Numbered from the stretch's first letter, positions 1-8,376 are shown. The stretch: DNA of 40,414 bases from CAZGSG01 sp964528095 (GCA_964528095.1 CAZGSG010000013.1:1-40414), one strand, 5' to 3'. A program made the numbers and translations. Notes: generated by a model from the sequence alone, not told the origin.

Positions 1-297
1 GTACCGGGTTTGCATTATTTCCGCAAAGGATTACATGGGATCAGTCGCCCGCATGCGGCCTACCCGGCTTTTCGTCCCGCCACGCCTGATGAGTCACTGC
101 CCGTGACCCGTGATGGCAAGCAAGGTATTTCAAAAGGCATCGCCATCAATATTCACCAGGGCAGTACGAAGTCGACCAGCTCGGCGGGTTGCCAGACGAT
201 CCACCCTTACCAGTGGGCGGAGTTCCAGGGCATCGCTTATTTATTGATGGCACATTACAACCAGGAACGGCTACCCTACCTGTTGATCGAAAACTAA
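1..297 (+). CDS. C-terminal part of an unidentified protein, cut by the window edge
   Basis: The frame is open from the first base to a TAA at 295-297, so this is the last 98 residues of a gene that starts outside the window. The TTG at 10 is probably just an internal codon. The tail contains INIHQG followed by STSSAGCQTIHPYQW. The spacing of the His-x-Gly and Ser-x-Gly-Cys elements recalls the catalytic motif of L,D-transpeptidase-like or related wall enzymes, and similar tails occur in proteins of phage or peptidoglycan type. That resemblance is weak and I would not assign a function. The end is followed 35 bp later by the start of the DUF3606 gene on the same strand, so the two may be cotranscribed. 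Confidence 0.55.
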   Translation, partial: VPGLHYFRKGLHGISRPHAAYPAFRPATPDESLPVTRDGKQGISKGIAINIHQGSTKSTSSAGCQTIHPYQWAEFQGIAYLLMAHYNQERLPYLLIEN

Positions 298-332
298 ACA
301 CATTCAATTATTCATCTTTAAAATTTTATGCA

Positions 333-527
333 ATGGCAGACGATAAAAAAAAGAAAGGAAAACAGGATGCGATACGCGTCGATTCCACTGATCACAATGA
401 ACTGGAATACCTGCACCGGAAGTTTCCGCAGTTGACGCACCGGCAGATAAAGCAAGCGGTGAAAAAAGCGGGACCGATGAGAAAGAAGGTGGTAAAGTGG
501 ATTGAAGAGAGGATTGATCGGTATTAG
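333..527 (+). CDS. DUF3606 domain protein, small and basic
   Basis: This is a 64-residue protein with a lysine-rich start (MADDKKKKGKQDAIRVD) followed by a short helical segment (LEYLHRKFPQLTHRQIKQAV, then a basic C-terminus). The pattern of charged N-terminus, 'QDAIRVD', an aromatic/Phe turn and a terminal amphipathic helix matches the small DUF3606 family, whose role is unknown. The ATG at 333 was chosen because it gives the family's usual length; an in-frame TTG at 189 would add 48 residues that overlap the preceding gene in another frame. The leader just upstream is A/T-rich, as is usual for this phylum. DUF3606 proteins are often stress-associated in annotations, but nothing here tests that. 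Confidence 0.75.
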   Translation: MADDKKKKGKQDAIRVDSTDHNELEYLHRKFPQLTHRQIKQAVKKAGPMRKKVVKWIEERIDRY

Positions 528-539
528 TATGGTTGGAGG

Positions 540-561
540 TCCGGTGGTTTGGGCCACCGGA
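540..561. terminator. Perfect 8-bp hairpin after the DUF3606 gene
   Basis: TCCGGTGG (540-547) and CCACCGGA (554-561) form a perfect stem around a 6-base loop, 12 bp after the DUF3606 stop codon. The position suits a terminator, but no T-run follows on either side, so it may instead be an mRNA 3'-end stabiliser. Confidence 0.35.
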
Positions 562-593
562 TCTACTATTGCAGATCAGCAGCAGCATAAGAG

Positions 594-706
594 TTTGTTT
601 GAACACGGAATCACAGGTGAGCATTCTTTTTATTTATGCAGGACTATATTCCTGGTCCCGTTTAAAATTGCAACTCAGAATATGGAGGCACGGATCAATA
701 AGAAAT
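594..706 (+). repeat. Copy 1 (truncated) of a dispersed repeat
   Basis: This stretch aligns with 4160-4265 on the same strand and with the reverse complement of 2511-2618. Shared blocks include AACACGGA near the start, TTTAAAATTG in the middle and GGAGGCACGGATCAATAA near 684-701. It corresponds to the left half of the full-length copy at 4150-4369; the right half is missing. The rest of the gap to the next gene (707-1073) holds no gene I can support. It includes a palindrome, ATGAGTC/GACTCAT, at 849-865 and one arm of a direct repeat at 953-966. Confidence 0.65.
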
Positions 707-952
707 CTCCTTCACCGCCGGCTATAGCTCTAGCGAAGGTGAGCATCGATCAATACCCGGGCAGCTCACAAGAAAAGTACCGTTTAGAATTGATGGCTGA
801 ATAAAACATCACGAAGACTGAACAGTTTCGGCCTCTTCGATGCCGGTAATGAGTCAGAGACTCATCACAACAACCCTATAATTTTATTATTTATTAAAGA
901 TTTGTATGTCCAAAGATCGAACACTACAGACAACAGTGGCGGTTAACCTTTG

Positions 953-966
953 ATGTTAGTACTATT
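953..966 (+). repeat. Direct repeat arm upstream of the 240-aa hypothetical gene
   Basis: ATGTTAGTACTATT here is identical to 1914-1927, downstream of the gene at 1074-1796. The homology is longer but weaker around both arms: CCTTT just before it, and GGTAATGA and ACTCATCAC further upstream in each flank. The pair brackets the single gene between them. Confidence 0.5.
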
Positions 967-1073
967 CATTATTTTGTCAGTATGTAGCCTGTAAAAGACA
1001 ACCTGCTTTTAACAGTACCAGCTATAGATCTGGATAATTTGTAATTATCAGTTGTTTTCTTATTTTCAAGGAT

Positions 1074-1796
1074 ATGAAAATAGCATTGATCATTTTGGCA
1101 CTAACCTCAGTAGTGATTCTTCTGTTTTTGGTTTGGAGAAAAAATAAAAAAATGAGTACGACACACAAGGATACACTCAATAAAAGTTCTTCACCGATTA
1201 CAGGCCAGTTATTTGTTGATTCGCTTGAAATGCTTGGTTATTTCAAGTATGCAGATGATGACCAACTGCCAGAGCTGAAGAAGAAGATGCGAGACAGCTA
1301 TGAGCATGGTAGATTTATCACAACCGTGAATTCAGCAGAACGTCCATATGCTCCTTTTTGCAGGAGGTATTACGGATGCGATGGAGAAACGCTTTTCGAA
1401 ATAGATGGAATTACAGGATACCTTGCAGAAGTCAAACCAACCTTTGATAAGCTGGGCATTCCACTGACCTGGTCAGATGATTATTTCAGTGATGATGCGA
1501 CGGAACACACTATTGTTGTCAATAACAAAAAATACATCGCGTTCAAAGGCAATCCAAATGATCTGCTGATCTGGGGCTGGGCTACTAAGTACTTTGTAGA
1601 GATGTTGAATGATCAGCTCGCTATGCATCATTCAGATGAACGAGTCTACCCGATCTCAGGCGGTAATGATGGTCGTCTTATTTTTTTGACAAAACCACAG
1701 TATGATTTTATTTTCCATAATGTAGATGATGACGAGGAGAGACCATTGGAAGTTGATCTTTGGTGGAAAGTGAATACGGCAGGAACAAAATCATAA
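1074..1796 (+). CDS. Hypothetical protein with one N-terminal membrane anchor
   Basis: The protein is 240 residues long. Residues 2-21 (KIALIILALTSVVILLFLVW) form one hydrophobic helix followed by RKNKK, so the soluble part should stay membrane-anchored; by the positive-inside rule the basic flank, and hence the C-terminal domain, is predicted cytoplasmic. The soluble part is acidic and aromatic (for example 'YGCDGETLFEIDGITGYLAE' near residues 101-120, and a DDDEERPLEVDLWW stretch near the C-terminus). I recognise no family, although the alternation of strands and helices suggests a compact alpha/beta domain. The gene stands alone between two flanks that share a direct repeat (953-966 and 1914-1927), which suggests that a duplicated neighbour was lost. 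An internal ATG at residue 27 could also serve as a start. Confidence 0.7.
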   Translation: MKIALIILALTSVVILLFLVWRKNKKMSTTHKDTLNKSSSPITGQLFVDSLEMLGYFKYADDDQLPELKKKMRDSYEHGRFITTVNSAERPYAPFCRRYYGCDGETLFEIDGITGYLAEVKPTFDKLGIPLTWSDDYFSDDATEHTIVVNNKKYIAFKGNPNDLLIWGWATKYFVEMLNDQLAMHHSDERVYPISGGNDGRLIFLTKPQYDFIFHNVDDDEERPLEVDLWWKVNTAGTKS

Positions 1797-1913
1797 GGTA
1801 TTACGGTCACGTATTCCCTTGATATTAGTAGTGTTCCCCCTGGTAATGAATGATAAATCATGAGACTATTGCGATGACTCATCACTCACCTCGAAAAGGC
1901 CGTCACCTTTTTA

Positions 1914-1927
1914 ATGTTAGTACTATT
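1914..1927 (+). repeat. Direct repeat arm downstream of the 240-aa hypothetical gene
   Basis: This arm is identical over 14 bp to 953-966 and contains the 8-bp palindrome TAGTACTA. The flanking bases also resemble those around the first arm (ACTCATCAC at about 1889-1897, compared with 861-869). Confidence 0.5.
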
Positions 1928-1970
1928 TTATATTTAGACCAAGCTTATCAAAAATGAGTCGGCTGCAGTT

Positions 1971-2330
1971 TTATGATAAATCCTTTAAAGCAGCCTCCAT
2001 TCTCTGAGCGGCACCCTTCGGAAACCGATGATCATTTTCAAAAACGAACTCAACATCCGGGCCCGGATTTAATTTACTTTTCAGGGCATCCCATTTAGCA
2101 GACCAAATAGTATAATGGTCAATGATCGCCTCCGCGTCTTTTCTAAACTCTCCGGGTATGATTGTCCTGTTATCGCTAAGCAGGTTTTTGACAGCCGTAT
2201 TATGCAATTTCAACACTTCAGCATACCGGAATGTTTTTCCATTTTCCATATAATCCGTATATGCTTTTGCCGACTCCTGCCAATGCGACACCAGCAATTG
2301 AAGCAATGAACGAAACGCGTTGTTCTCCAT
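1971..2330 (-). CDS. Hypothetical helical protein
   Basis: The protein has 119 residues, with no signal peptide, no cysteines and no obvious ligand motif. It is predicted to be mostly helical (NAFRSLLQLLVSHWQESAKA at the start, then a run of Leu/Lys/Asp-rich helices). I do not recognise the family. Gene-like codon use, a clean ATG and a good -7 box just upstream (2345-2352) support it as real. The genes on both sides are unrelated, so context gives no role. Confidence 0.6.
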   Translation of the reverse strand: MENNAFRSLLQLLVSHWQESAKAYTDYMENGKTFRYAEVLKLHNTAVKNLLSDNRTIIPGEFRKDAEAIIDHYTIWSAKWDALKSKLNPGPDVEFVFENDHRFPKGAAQRMEAALKDLS

Positions 2331-2344
2331 CAGGAAAGTTTAAA

Positions 2345-2378
2345 CAAAGGTAGAACAAATCGATTCACCCGGCGACAA
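2345..2378 (-). promoter_or_regulatory. Predicted Bacteroidota-type promoter for the 119-aa gene
   Basis: On the minus strand 2352-2345 reads TACCTTTG, an exact match to the -7 consensus TAnnTTTG. TTG at 2378-2376 could be the -33 element, with a spacer of 23 bases. The predicted transcription start is about 8-10 bases before the ATG at 2330. Confidence 0.45.
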
Positions 2379-2432
2379 CGTATCCATTATGCTGTTCAAC
2401 ACCAACGAATCGGCTAAAAGTGGATCTAACAA

Positions 2433-2618
2433 GGTACCACGGAGAAATTTGAAATATTGACCTGAACAGGTTTTGTATATGGAACACCGAGGGTTCAAGG
2501 CAAACAGGGCATTTGCTATTTATCCGTGCCTCCTATTCCGAATCTCAATTTTAAACCAAATCAGGAATACAGTTCCCCTCAAATAGAAAGAATGATCAAC
2601 AGTGACTCCGTGTTAAAC
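2433..2618 (-). repeat. Copy 2 of the dispersed repeat, inverted and nearly full length
   Basis: Read on the minus strand this region follows the order of the copy at 4150-4369: AACACGGAGTCAC, then TTTAAAATTGAG, then GGAGGCACGGATAAATA, then GAACCCTCGGTG and TTTCTCCGTGG. The outermost part of the terminal inverted repeat is not recognisable. The gap 2331-2707 holds no other feature apart from the promoter at its left end. Confidence 0.6.
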
Positions 2619-2707
2619 CAAATTTTAGTACCCCCAGGTATTCGTAGTGTTCCATGCAACAATCACTAACAAAATACATTGAGCCTGCAAAATAACATCT
2701 CACACCC

Positions 2708-3949
2708 CTAATCCTTATACATCACATACTTCTTCCGCATCTTTTTATAATCACTCAATCCCGGCTCCCAGGTCTTCCTAATCTCCTCCTCAGAAACACC
2801 ATCGATGATCTGTTGCCTGAATAAGCCGGAACCTATCTGTATTTCGATATTATTCATTTCGCGGCTTTGTTTTGAATCAAAGAATTTTTCTTTTTCCGGC
2901 GATGCCTTATAAAGCTCCATGATCCATTGAATGTTTATCTTTTTGCTTTTCAGCAGCAGGTTTACATCATAGTTTCGCAGATCGAGGCCATAACAAACCT
3001 GGTCAGCGAACAAGGGTGTTTCAGCCATGCCTTTGATGCCGGTAGGAGTAAACGAGAAGGCATATTTGTCTTTGAAATAGGGAGCACCAATAACGGTAAA
3101 CGGAAAATAAGTGCCGCGCCCATGATTTACATACACACCTTCAAACATACAGGTAGAGGGATACAGCATGATCGCCTGCTGTGTGTTAAGATTGGGTGAT
3201 GGCTTTACCGGCAGCGTATAATACATGCTATGATTGTAATTGGCAACCGGTATGATCTTCAGCGGGCATTTTACTTTGTTCGTCAGCCATCCTTCGCCAT
3301 TGGCCATCTTCGCGAACTCCGCTACAGTTAATCCGTGCGACATGGGAATAGGGAACATCCCTATCCCTGATTTATATTTCATATCCAGTACCGGCCCGTC
3401 TATCAGATAAGCATTGGGATTGGGACGGTCGAGGATCATCAGTTCTTTTTTACTTTCCGCACAGGCTTCCATCAGTCTCGACAGCGCGTTGATATTGGTA
3501 TAAAAACGAACACCCACATCCTGCACATCGTAGATCAGAATATCTACATCTGCCAGGTCTTCTTTGGTGGGCTTATTCTTTTTTCCATATAAAGAAATGA
3601 TGGGTATGCCTGTCTTCTGATCTTTTTCATCAGCCACATGCGCGCCCGCGCTGGCATTGCCACGAAAACCATGTTCGGGTCCAAAAACTTTTACGATATT
3701 AACACCGCGCGATTGCAGGCTGTCAACCAAATGTTTGTTGCCTATGATCGACGTTTGATTGGCGAGTATGGCTACACGTTTTCCTTTCAGATAAGGCAAA
3801 TATTTTTCTGTTTGATCAGCGCCTGTTTTGAGCGAATCTTTTTTATGACTAACAGCAATTTCTTTTTGCGGCGAAGGATTTTTATACGCGGTGATCAGCA
3901 CCAGCACAAAGAGCGCGATCAGAATGAAGACGGGATTTTTTTTCATCAT
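2708..3949 (-). CDS. DUF1343 / NamZ-type exo-beta-N-acetylmuramidase
   Basis: The protein is 413 residues long and has the hallmarks of the DUF1343 (YbbC/NamZ, glycoside hydrolase family 171) proteins: VAILANQTS near residue 59, FGPEHGFRG at 89-97, YDVQDVGVRFYTNI in the middle of the domain, and LDRPNPN. Characterised NamZ proteins release N-acetylmuramic acid from the non-reducing end of peptidoglycan fragments, so a role in cell-wall turnover or scavenging is likely. Residues 6-22 are hydrophobic (VFILIALFVLVLITAY) and form a signal peptide or membrane anchor, placing the enzyme in the periplasm. Two ATGs (3949 and 3946) are adjacent; I kept the first. The gene stands alone, with repeat-bearing gaps on both sides. 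Confidence 0.9.
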   Translation of the reverse strand: MMKKNPVFILIALFVLVLITAYKNPSPQKEIAVSHKKDSLKTGADQTEKYLPYLKGKRVAILANQTSIIGNKHLVDSLQSRGVNIVKVFGPEHGFRGNASAGAHVADEKDQKTGIPIISLYGKKNKPTKEDLADVDILIYDVQDVGVRFYTNINALSRLMEACAESKKELMILDRPNPNAYLIDGPVLDMKYKSGIGMFPIPMSHGLTVAEFAKMANGEGWLTNKVKCPLKIIPVANYNHSMYYTLPVKPSPNLNTQQAIMLYPSTCMFEGVYVNHGRGTYFPFTVIGAPYFKDKYAFSFTPTGIKGMAETPLFADQVCYGLDLRNYDVNLLLKSKKINIQWIMELYKASPEKEKFFDSKQSREMNNIEIQIGSGLFRQQIIDGVSEEEIRKTWEPGLSDYKKMRKKYVMYKD

Positions 3950-4149
3950 TTTTCAAATATAATCAACACGCTGTACATACCTGCTGTTGATATAAAGAAA
4001 ATTGATCTGCAAGTTTCTGCAACCGGTCGAAAGGCGATTTGACAATAGTCTTTGCGGTTTTTTGCAACCGATCGGCCCGGGTATCCGTCACAGATGCCTT
4101 TAGGTTAACTAAATAGAGACTGATGATTATTGGAAAAAATTTGTATAGC

Positions 4150-4369
4150 GTCTTACAGTGTTTTTTAAACACAGAGCACGGATAAGTATATTTTATGCAG
4201 GGCTATGTTTCTGGCTTTGTTCAAAATTCAAGCTCAGAATAGGGAGGCACGGATCAATAAAAAATGTACTATCTATTTTAAACCCTCCGTGGCTTCATAT
4301 CTAAATGATCATTTTAAAACAATGCTGACATTTTCTCCGTGCTTCCGTGTTTAAAAACCACTGTAAGAC
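4150..4369 (+). repeat. Full-length copy (copy 3) of a MITE-like repeat with terminal inverted repeats
   Basis: The left end (4150-4182) and the right end (4336-4369) are inverted copies of each other. Both begin GTCTTACAGTG from the outside and run through TTTTTAAACAC to GCACGGA, differing by two substitutions and one indel over about 33 bp. The interior carries the same blocks as copies 1 and 2 and several CACGGA/TCCGTG units in both orientations. No ORF and no clear target-site duplication are seen. The element fills most of the 3950-4400 gap. The remainder of that gap holds a 12-bp near-repeat (TGCAACCGGTCG at 4018 and TGCAACCGATCG at 4063) and nothing that looks coding. Confidence 0.7.
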
Positions 4370-4400
4370 TGCAATCAATTCTCCAGTAAACTCTTCAGGC

Positions 4401-6194
4401 CTACAACTGCGCGTCGATCCAGTGCCTGATCTTGGCATCCAGAACTGAAAGCGGCATCGCGCCATCTTTCAACACCTGGTTGTGAAATTCCTGGATATTG
4501 AATTTACTCCCCAGTTTATCCTGTGCAAGTTTTCGCAGTTCAAGGATTTTCTGCTCACCAATTTTATAACTGATCGCCTGCGCGGGCAGCACCATGTACC
4601 GATCAATCCTTTGTTCTGCCACAGCCCTTGTCAACGGCTGGTGATCGAGAATGTACTGGATCGCTTTCTCGCGCGACCAACCCTTGTAATGCAGTCCGAC
4701 ATCTACCACCAGTCGCACCGAACGTTCCATGTCCGCGTTCAACCTTCCCAGGTACTGGTAAGGATCGGTATACATGCCCATGTCTTTGCCAAGTGTTTCG
4801 GCGTACAAACCCCAGCCCTCGGAAAATGCGCCGAAAAATGATGACTTCATAAATTCAGGCGCCATCATTTCCTGTTGTAAAGCCACCTGGAAATGGTGGC
4901 CCGGTATGGCTTCATGGAGAAACAGCGTTTCCATATTTGTAGCATTATATGTTTTCGCATCCGGGATCACTTCATAAAAAACGCCGGGTCTGCTGCCATC
5001 CGCCGCGCCTCGTTTGTATTGCGCGTTGGCACCGGCTTCCCTGAACTTCTCGGTAGCCCTGATCTCAAAATCAGCTTTCGGAAGCAGGGTAAACATTTTA
5101 GAAATGGCCGGCTGCAACCTGGCTTTAAAACTCCTGAACCGGTCAAGCACTTCTTCCTGCGTTGTGAATGGAAAGAATTTCGCATCCGTTTTTACGTATT
5201 CAAAAAAAGCCGGCAGGTCTGACCTGAAACCCGTAACCCATCTGACCGAATCCATTTCTTTACTGATCCGGGCCACTTCCCTGATACCAAGATCGAAGAT
5301 TTTTTCGGGATCCATCGGTGATGTAGCCCAGTAGTTGATGAAGTACAGGTATTCCTTTTTGCCTCCGGAATTATCAAGCAGGCCGGAACTATTGCGGGCA
5401 GCGGGAATATAAGTATTGACGATGTAATCGTTGATCTTCCGGTATGCCGGACGAACCACTTCATCAATCGTTTCCCGAAATTCCTTTGTCAGTCGTTTTT
5501 TTTCTTCCTCGGTAAAAGACGCGGGAATAGAGCTGATTGGTTTGTAAAAAATCGACGAATCGGCGGAAGCTTCAAATAGTGGCCGGAGTTGTGGCGGCAC
5601 TTTCAGCATGGCAGCTTTTGGATTTGTATTGCCCATCCGGATCCCTTCATTCATATTAAAGATGGCCGTATCAACCCATTGAGGAAAGATCCTGAGCCGT
5701 TTGATCCAATCGTCATAATCCTTTACGGTCTTAAATGGAACAGCGCCTGTACCCGAACCAAGCGAAGCGAAAATGGTGAGGAAACTGAAGACGAATTGGT
5801 CCACCGGACGTTGGATTACCCGGCCCTGTGACACACCCATATCAAAACCCGCGAGATCACGCTGTAGCGTAAACTGAAATATCTTAAGCACGAGTTGGTC
5901 TTTTTGTGTCAATGATGCCGCTTGCAGTCTATTGGCTGAATCAAGATAACGTGCAGCCAGGGCCCTTGATTGATTCATATATGCCCGGCTGATAATGATT
6001 TCCAACTGGTCATTGTAACTAAACACACCGGCGCCCGTTGCTGTCAGTGGATTAAGCTTCAGATAATCGTTCCAGTAGTTGCTGGTAATAGATTGCAGAA
6101 CTGGCGAGTCGACTGTCTTCTGTGCGATTATCTGGAGAAAGGACAAAAGCATAAAGGTTACGGAGAATAAGCCCCGGTGCATGTACTGTTTCAT
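4401..6194 (-). CDS. DUF885 family protein, probable secreted metallopeptidase
   Basis: This 597-residue protein has a signal peptide (hydrophobic core at residues 9-24, ending IIAQ). The DUF885 signature LHEAIPGHHFQ lies at 426-436, with His427, Glu428 and His433/434 in a zinc-peptidase-like HE...HH arrangement. Further C-terminal are the family's SEGWGLYAE and a long helical tail. Length matches the family (about 570-620). DUF885 members are thought to be zinc-dependent peptidases related in fold to M32/M2-like enzymes, but the substrate is not known, so export to the periplasm and peptide cleavage are inference. The gene is transcribed alone, and the stop codon is about 30 bp from the end of the repeat at 4150-4369. 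Confidence 0.88.
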   Translation of the reverse strand: MKQYMHRGLFSVTFMLLSFLQIIAQKTVDSPVLQSITSNYWNDYLKLNPLTATGAGVFSYNDQLEIIISRAYMNQSRALAARYLDSANRLQAASLTQKDQLVLKIFQFTLQRDLAGFDMGVSQGRVIQRPVDQFVFSFLTIFASLGSGTGAVPFKTVKDYDDWIKRLRIFPQWVDTAIFNMNEGIRMGNTNPKAAMLKVPPQLRPLFEASADSSIFYKPISSIPASFTEEEKKRLTKEFRETIDEVVRPAYRKINDYIVNTYIPAARNSSGLLDNSGGKKEYLYFINYWATSPMDPEKIFDLGIREVARISKEMDSVRWVTGFRSDLPAFFEYVKTDAKFFPFTTQEEVLDRFRSFKARLQPAISKMFTLLPKADFEIRATEKFREAGANAQYKRGAADGSRPGVFYEVIPDAKTYNATNMETLFLHEAIPGHHFQVALQQEMMAPEFMKSSFFGAFSEGWGLYAETLGKDMGMYTDPYQYLGRLNADMERSVRLVVDVGLHYKGWSREKAIQYILDHQPLTRAVAEQRIDRYMVLPAQAISYKIGEQKILELRKLAQDKLGSKFNIQEFHNQVLKDGAMPLSVLDAKIRHWIDAQL

Positions 6195-6621
6195 GCTTGT
6201 AAGATAATGATTTTAACAGGCTGTTTAATAAGCGCAGACTTTTGGCCGTCGCTAGCCAACGATGAACTGCTTGTAACAATATCACCAGGAAGCACAACAA
6301 TTATTCAAATACCAAAAGCCATAGACAACCGGATCCAGGAAATACAAACCCCGGCGGCGTTACCTGCTTTATGCAGGTAGTTTCCCAATAAGTGCGGAAA
6401 GTAGCTTAATACGCATAATAACAACTAAACTTTTATTCTACCAGCATGGATCAATTGGATCTTAATAATAACTTCGATGCGCATTGCGATTTTTTCTATT
6501 CTATTCCTGGCGTGGTTTATGTAATTCGGCGATACTGTTATTCAAATACCAAACTGATTCAATTAAATTGGAAGCTGGAGCTAACCTCTGTTCGTTTCCT
6601 AAACAATAAAATCAATAATTC
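6195..6621. other. Gap without a supported gene; 16-bp direct repeat and one hairpin
   Basis: The segment between the divergent DUF885 and methyltransferase genes should hold both promoters, but I find no clear -7 box. TTATTCAAATACCAAA occurs twice (6301-6316 and 6538-6553). TACCTGC-TTTAT-GCAGGTA at 6361-6379 is a perfect 7-bp hairpin. A 59-codon frame at 6446-6625 overlaps the methyltransferase start but has no protein-like character. Confidence 0.4.
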
Positions 6622-7401
6622 ATGAACGATACAGCCACTCACTATGACCATTTTTTCGGCCCCTTATACTTTGAACCCTATGCCATAGAAGTTGCAAAAC
6701 GAATTGATCCCGCACCGGTTTCCATTGCCCTTGAAATTGCTGCCGGCACAGGCCGTGTTACCCGCCATATCCGGGAGCGTATCCCAACTTCCGCCAAACT
6801 GATCGCTTCAGATATCAGCGAGGATATGCTGACCGTAGCCAAAAAGAAATTAAGCCATCTTGCTATCGACTGGCAACATATAGATGCCCAACAACTGCCT
6901 TTTGGCGACAATAGCATCGACCTGGTTGTTTGTTGCTTCGCCTATATGTTTGTGCCTGATAAGCCGAAAGCATTTGCTGAGGCATATCGTATTCTTAAAC
7001 CAGGCGGACAGTTTTTATTTACAACCTGGGATAAGCTGGAGAATAACGGGGCTTCCTATATATCCAGGTCTATAGCAATGAAATATCTTGAAGAGCCGTT
7101 ACCGGAATCATCTAATCTCGCCACCTCGATGAGTGATGAAGCTATGATAACACCATTATTACAGCATGCCGGGTTTTCAAAGATCTCAATTGAAAAACTG
7201 GGGCTTTCTGGTAGCTGCGCGACCGCGAAAGAAGCCGCGAACGGTCTTGCAGCGGGGGAATTGTATGAGCAAATCAACAAACGCAATCCAGCCTGGATAG
7301 ACGAGATAAAAATGAAGGTGGAAAAAGAACTTGCTGAAAAATTCGGTGATGCGCCCATGACCGCTCCGATCAGTGCGCTGATCACTCAGGCGTGGAAATA
7401 A
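6622..7401 (+). CDS. Class I SAM-dependent methyltransferase
   Basis: The protein has 259 residues and a Rossmann-type methyltransferase core of the Methyltransf_11/25 kind. Motif I is ALEIAAGTGRVTRHI (residues 36-50), followed by an acidic ribose-binding turn in ASDISEDML and by FGDNSIDLVVCCFAYMFV. The post-motif AEAYRILKPGGQFLFTTWD is typical of UbiE/small-molecule methylases. The C-terminal half, which sets substrate choice, shows nothing diagnostic, so the substrate is unknown. The ATG at 6622 gives a full domain. The last 14 codons and the stop are repeated at 8377-8421, about 1 kb downstream, as if a tandem copy had been lost. Confidence 0.85.
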   Translation: MNDTATHYDHFFGPLYFEPYAIEVAKRIDPAPVSIALEIAAGTGRVTRHIRERIPTSAKLIASDISEDMLTVAKKKLSHLAIDWQHIDAQQLPFGDNSIDLVVCCFAYMFVPDKPKAFAEAYRILKPGGQFLFTTWDKLENNGASYISRSIAMKYLEEPLPESSNLATSMSDEAMITPLLQHAGFSKISIEKLGLSGSCATAKEAANGLAAGELYEQINKRNPAWIDEIKMKVEKELAEKFGDAPMTAPISALITQAWK

Positions 7402-7605
7402 ACAGCACGTGCATACCTGACCCGTTTGAAATAAAGTCCACCAACAGGTTCTTTGTTTACCAGCGCCTGCTTTATATATTGCAGGTCAACAAAATGACCT
7501 CGCTGCAACATGCACTACAGCTAAGTTTTCAAGCATTTCATGCATCCGCGCTACCATACGATTTCCATAATTCCGATATTGTTTGTGAATAAAACCAGCT
7601 GAGGT

Positions 7606-8361
7606 ATGACAATCAGAAAAACGCTGAGAATAATAGTGGCTGCATTGCCGGCACTTGCTCTTTTTACATCCTGCATGAAAACGGCTACAGCAGATGAACA
7701 GAATACGGTAAAAAAGGGAAAGCTCCGGAAATCGACAGCATACGAAAATGGCTCGCTGGTCTCCTATACGCTCTATCATTACGATCAGGATAAGCTTGTA
7801 AAAAAAGAAACATTTTTTCCAAAAGGAAGTAGTTATTATCTCAATAGCTACGACTCGATGATCTACGAAAATACAAGGCTGAAAACAATAAGAAATCACC
7901 GCTTTAATACCATTATCAGCCAGACGGAATTGTTTGCACGTACAGAGTTTATATATAGCGGTACCAAAATTTACGAGGAAAAGTTTATCTACGACAGTGC
8001 AGGTGTGAAGACACTGCCTTTTACAGTGAAGGGATATGCCTACAACAGCGCAGATCAGCTTGTCGGTTTTATTGAGCGGCTGATGGATGGCACTATCCGT
8101 TCAGTGACAACGTATGACCTGAACCCTGGCGGTACTATAAGGGCCGAAAGATATACACACAATTCCGGAAACAGACTGCCACATACCAGTAACTACAGCT
8201 ATCAAAATAACCAGATCTCCCGGATTGAGAACTTTTACAGCGGCGCCAAAGTGTATGATATTAATTTTACTGCAGATGCTGTTACGGGAAATGTGACAGA
8301 ACAGAATAAGATATATACGCCGGGCGGCAGAACGGAAAAGACCGTTTATGAGTATAATTAA
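7606..8361 (+). CDS. Hypothetical lipoprotein with loose YD/RHS-like repeats
   Basis: The protein has 251 residues. The N-terminus has two arginines and a lysine, a hydrophobic core, and a lipobox-like FTSC with Cys23, so it is probably lipid-anchored. The body is built from repeated short strand pairs such as YTLYHYDQDKLVKKETFF, YAYNSADQLVGFIERL and YSYQNNQISRIENFYSG. These resemble the RHS/YD-type beta-repeats common in Bacteroidota surface lipoproteins. No catalytic motif is visible and the role is unknown. The gene sits exactly between the intact methyltransferase and a copy of that gene's 3' end, so it may have arrived by replacing the body of a tandem methyltransferase. Confidence 0.75.
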   Translation: MTIRKTLRIIVAALPALALFTSCMKTATADEQNTVKKGKLRKSTAYENGSLVSYTLYHYDQDKLVKKETFFPKGSSYYLNSYDSMIYENTRLKTIRNHRFNTIISQTELFARTEFIYSGTKIYEEKFIYDSAGVKTLPFTVKGYAYNSADQLVGFIERLMDGTIRSVTTYDLNPGGTIRAERYTHNSGNRLPHTSNYSYQNNQISRIENFYSGAKVYDINFTADAVTGNVTEQNKIYTPGGRTEKTVYEYN

Positions 8362-8376
8362 ATTTCTTTTTAATTC

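Noticed and set aside
502..804. Open frame of 100 codons after the DUF3606 gene
   Set aside because: It runs through a hairpin and a copy of the dispersed repeat, and the protein has no family-like features.
3954..3961. TATATTTG on the minus strand as the -7 box of the NamZ gene
   Set aside because: It matches TAnnTTTG, but it would put the transcription start on the start codon, so I did not call it.
3963..4172. 69-codon minus-strand frame upstream of the NamZ gene
   Set aside because: It overlaps the end of the inverted-repeat element and has no protein-like pattern.
6361..6379. Perfect 7-bp hairpin as a terminator
   Set aside because: It lies upstream of both divergent genes and has no T-run, so no gene ends at it.
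6446..6625. 59-codon frame overlapping the methyltransferase start by 4 bp
   Set aside because: The ATGA overlap is suggestive of coupling, but the sequence is low in protein character and includes one arm of a 16-bp direct repeat.
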